From CAZBDV01 sp964490765 (GTDB lineage: Bacteria > Cloacimonadota > Cloacimonadia > Cloacimonadales > JAJBBL01): a DNA stretch of 7,586 nt. Both the position numbers and the translations under genes were made by a program. The stretch is from contig CAZBDV010000056.1 in NCBI GenBank assembly GCA_964490765.1, positions 1 to 7,586 of the forward strand, read 5' to 3'. Under the pieces are notes generated by a model that was given only the letters and a program-made list of their open reading frames with translations, did not search any database and was not told where the DNA came from. Of the stretch, positions 6,403-7,586 are shown piece after piece (position 1 is the first letter of the stretch; every line of letters begins with the position of its first letter).

Positions 6403-6419
6403 TAGCTGTAGTGAGTCAA
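6391..6419 (-). promoter_or_regulatory. abiE operon promoter
   Basis: Read on the minus strand, TTGACT (6414-6419) is followed after exactly 17 bp by CATATT (6391-6396), four of six matches to the -10 consensus. Transcription would begin around 6384, giving a short leader with the GGAGG site before abiEi. The overlapping palindrome fits negative autoregulation. Confidence 0.55.
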
Positions 6420-6472
6420 GGAAAAGTAGCTCATCCTCTGCTGTTCAGTTCATCGTCGCAGTTTGCCGGAGA

Positions 6473-6494
6473 GATAACAGAAAACTCTGTTGTC
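6473..6494. repeat. Hairpin in the divergent intergenic region
   Basis: GATAACAGA and TCTGTTGTC form a 9-bp stem with one G-U pair around the loop AAAC. It lies between the divergent abiE and ATPase genes. The following bases (CTTTAT) are too poor in T for a clear terminator, so its role is unknown. It could be a structural or protein-binding site. Confidence 0.4.
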
Positions 6495-6550
6495 CTTTAT
6501 GACTGCAGATACTGAGAGCCTGGGACAGATAGGTGTCCATTATATTCCCG

Positions 6551-6579
6551 TTGACAAAATAAAGAGAGAATAACATTCT
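6551..6579 (+). promoter_or_regulatory. Candidate promoter for the STAS/ATPase operon
   Basis: A perfect TTGACA -35 box at 6551-6556 stands 17 bp before CATTCT (6574-6579), which matches the -10 consensus at only three positions. The site is 27 bp ahead of the ATPase ATG, a suitable distance. The weak -10 suggests low basal expression or need for an activator. Confidence 0.4.
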
Positions 6580-6605
6580 GCTAAACTGGAGATTGGGTAG
6601 CTAAT

Positions 6606-7457
6606 ATGAAAAAATATGATTTGATTAGTGTAAGTTCGGATTATCGTGGTTATTCTCAAATAATTCAACTATATCATCGATTTAAGAACTGGGAGTTCGG
6701 AGAAATCGATCTATCGATAATGGAATGGTTCGATGCCAATCTTTGTTCGACATTGGGTTGCGTGCTTGATGAGTTGAGTGAAGATTTCAAGATTATCCAT
6801 TTATCGGTAGAAGATAGAATAAGAGAGATACTCCAAAAAAACTCATTTCTTTCTCATTATGGTTATCCCAATATCGAAGACCGGTATCGTACTACACTTC
6901 AGTATATTAAACTAAAGCCTGCTGAGACAAGGTATTTCAGCAATTACATTGTTAAAAATTTACTTAACAGGCCGGAATTACCGACTATGTCCAGAGCTCT
7001 GACCAAAAAGATTTATGAATCGATCTTTGAGATCTTCGTCAATGCCCAGATACATAGTGAGAGTGACTTTATTTACGTCTGTGGCCAGTTTTATCCTCAA
7101 AAGCATAAGCTGATCTTTACGATCTCTGATAACGGGATAGGCTTCAAGAACAAGATCAACAGGACATTTCAATCAAATCTGAATGCTACTCAAGCGATCA
7201 ATTGGGCCATACAGGATGGCCATTCGACAAAAACCGATATTCCGGGTGGGATTGGGCTTGCCATCCTTAAGGATTTTATAACCCTGAATAAGGGAATGTT
7301 ACAGATTGTCAGTAACGAGGGCTTCTATGAAATGAACGAGCAAGGTGAGTCCTTGAATGTTTTCCAGGATCCCTTTCCCGGAACTGTAGTAACGGTTGAA
7401 TTCAGAACCGATGATCCTCACTCATATTCACTGGATTCGGAAAAGAATAGAAGATGA
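6606..7457 (+). CDS. STAS-like/GHKL ATPase regulatory protein
   Basis: This 283-residue protein has two parts. Residues about 1-85 resemble a STAS-like fold (EIDLSIMEWFDANLCSTLGCVLDEL, then KIIHLSVEDRIREILQKNSFLSHYG). Residues about 130-267 form a GHKL (histidine-kinase-type) ATP-binding domain with N-box E142-x3-N146-x3-H150, G1 box D175-N-G-I-G179, G2 box G214-G-I-G217 and a C-terminal PGTVVTVEF strand. There is no dimerisation/phospho-acceptor histidine domain or membrane segment, so it resembles partner-switching anti-sigma kinases more than sensor kinases. It probably hydrolyses ATP or phosphorylates a STAS partner, the obvious candidate being the next gene, 17 nt downstream. The ATG has only a weak ribosome site. 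The final 15 residues are charged and likely disordered. The biological output is unknown. Confidence 0.82.
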   Translation: MKKYDLISVSSDYRGYSQIIQLYHRFKNWEFGEIDLSIMEWFDANLCSTLGCVLDELSEDFKIIHLSVEDRIREILQKNSFLSHYGYPNIEDRYRTTLQYIKLKPAETRYFSNYIVKNLLNRPELPTMSRALTKKIYESIFEIFVNAQIHSESDFIYVCGQFYPQKHKLIFTISDNGIGFKNKINRTFQSNLNATQAINWAIQDGHSTKTDIPGGIGLAILKDFITLNKGMLQIVSNEGFYEMNEQGESLNVFQDPFPGTVVTVEFRTDDPHSYSLDSEKNRR

Positions 7458-7474
7458 TTATAAGGAGCTAATAT

Positions 7475-7586
7475 ATGGAAGAAGTAGTTATAAATGTCTA
7501 TAATATCGTTGGTAATTCTCTCTGCATTGCTTCGGATGACGGAGAGAAGGTATATGAACAGATAAAGAAAGCACTCAATAGCGATA
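7475..7586 (+). CDS. STAS-like (DUF4325) protein, N-terminal part, cut by window end
   Basis: The ATG at 7475 has AAGGAG seven bases upstream, and 37 codons are visible before the window ends. The sequence reads MEEVVINVYNIVGNSLCIAS, then DDGEKVYEQIKKALNSD. This is the beta-strand, loop, helix start typical of DUF4325 STAS-like proteins, which are short (about 100 residues) and are encoded beside STAS/GHKL ATPases like the upstream gene. It probably acts as the protein partner or phosphorylation target of that ATPase. The key serine/threonine region would lie beyond the window, so this call rests on the N-terminus and context. Confidence 0.65.
   Translation, partial: MEEVVINVYNIVGNSLCIASDDGEKVYEQIKKALNSD

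Overview
This window looks like a piece of a bacterial accessory (defence/toxin-antitoxin) island. By eye the DNA is AT-rich, with a visibly more GC-rich stretch over the minus-strand gene pair at about 4.9-6.4 kb. Most genes have good Shine-Dalgarno sites (AGGAG or GGAGG 4-8 nt before ATG) and use ATA and AGA codons freely. Nothing here fixes the taxon. A low-GC Gram-negative or candidate-phylum bacterium of the FCB/Cloacimonadota type is only a guess. I see no rRNA, tRNA, CRISPR array, transposase, integrase or att site.

Region 1 (1-1233, plus strand) reads as a compact operon. It holds the end of an unidentified gene with no intact start or upstream frame in the window, a 49-residue basic polyproline protein coupled to it by overlap, and a 275-residue protein with a HEPN-type R-x4-H motif and a C-terminal CxxC...CxxC zinc knuckle. 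Region 2 (about 1300-3415, plus) starts with a promoter-like sequence. It carries a Bro-N/ORF6N-type DNA-binding protein that shares one base with a Doc-family toxin (HCFLDGNKR). Two small genes follow: a basic 63-residue protein and a 119-residue protein with one N-terminal membrane helix. The DNA-binding gene contains a perfect 30-bp palindrome that falls exactly on codon boundaries.

Region 3 (3512-4707, plus) holds two tandem genes of 197 and 195 residues. They are clearly diverged paralogues of a family I do not recognise. Region 4 (4885-6370, minus) is a type IV abortive-infection toxin-antitoxin pair, AbiEi then AbiEii, overlapping by 8 nt, with a promoter and an operator-like palindrome upstream. 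Region 5 (6606-7586, plus) starts a two-gene unit: a STAS-like plus GHKL ATPase protein, followed by the start of a likely DUF4325 (STAS-like) protein cut off by the window end.

The known modules are toxin-antitoxin pairs (Doc, AbiE). The less known ones are the HEPN/polyproline operon, the paralogue pair and the STAS/ATPase pair. They lie directly beside one another with no housekeeping gene between them, as in defence islands. A functional link between modules is inference; only the overlapping gene pairs are strongly supported as single units.
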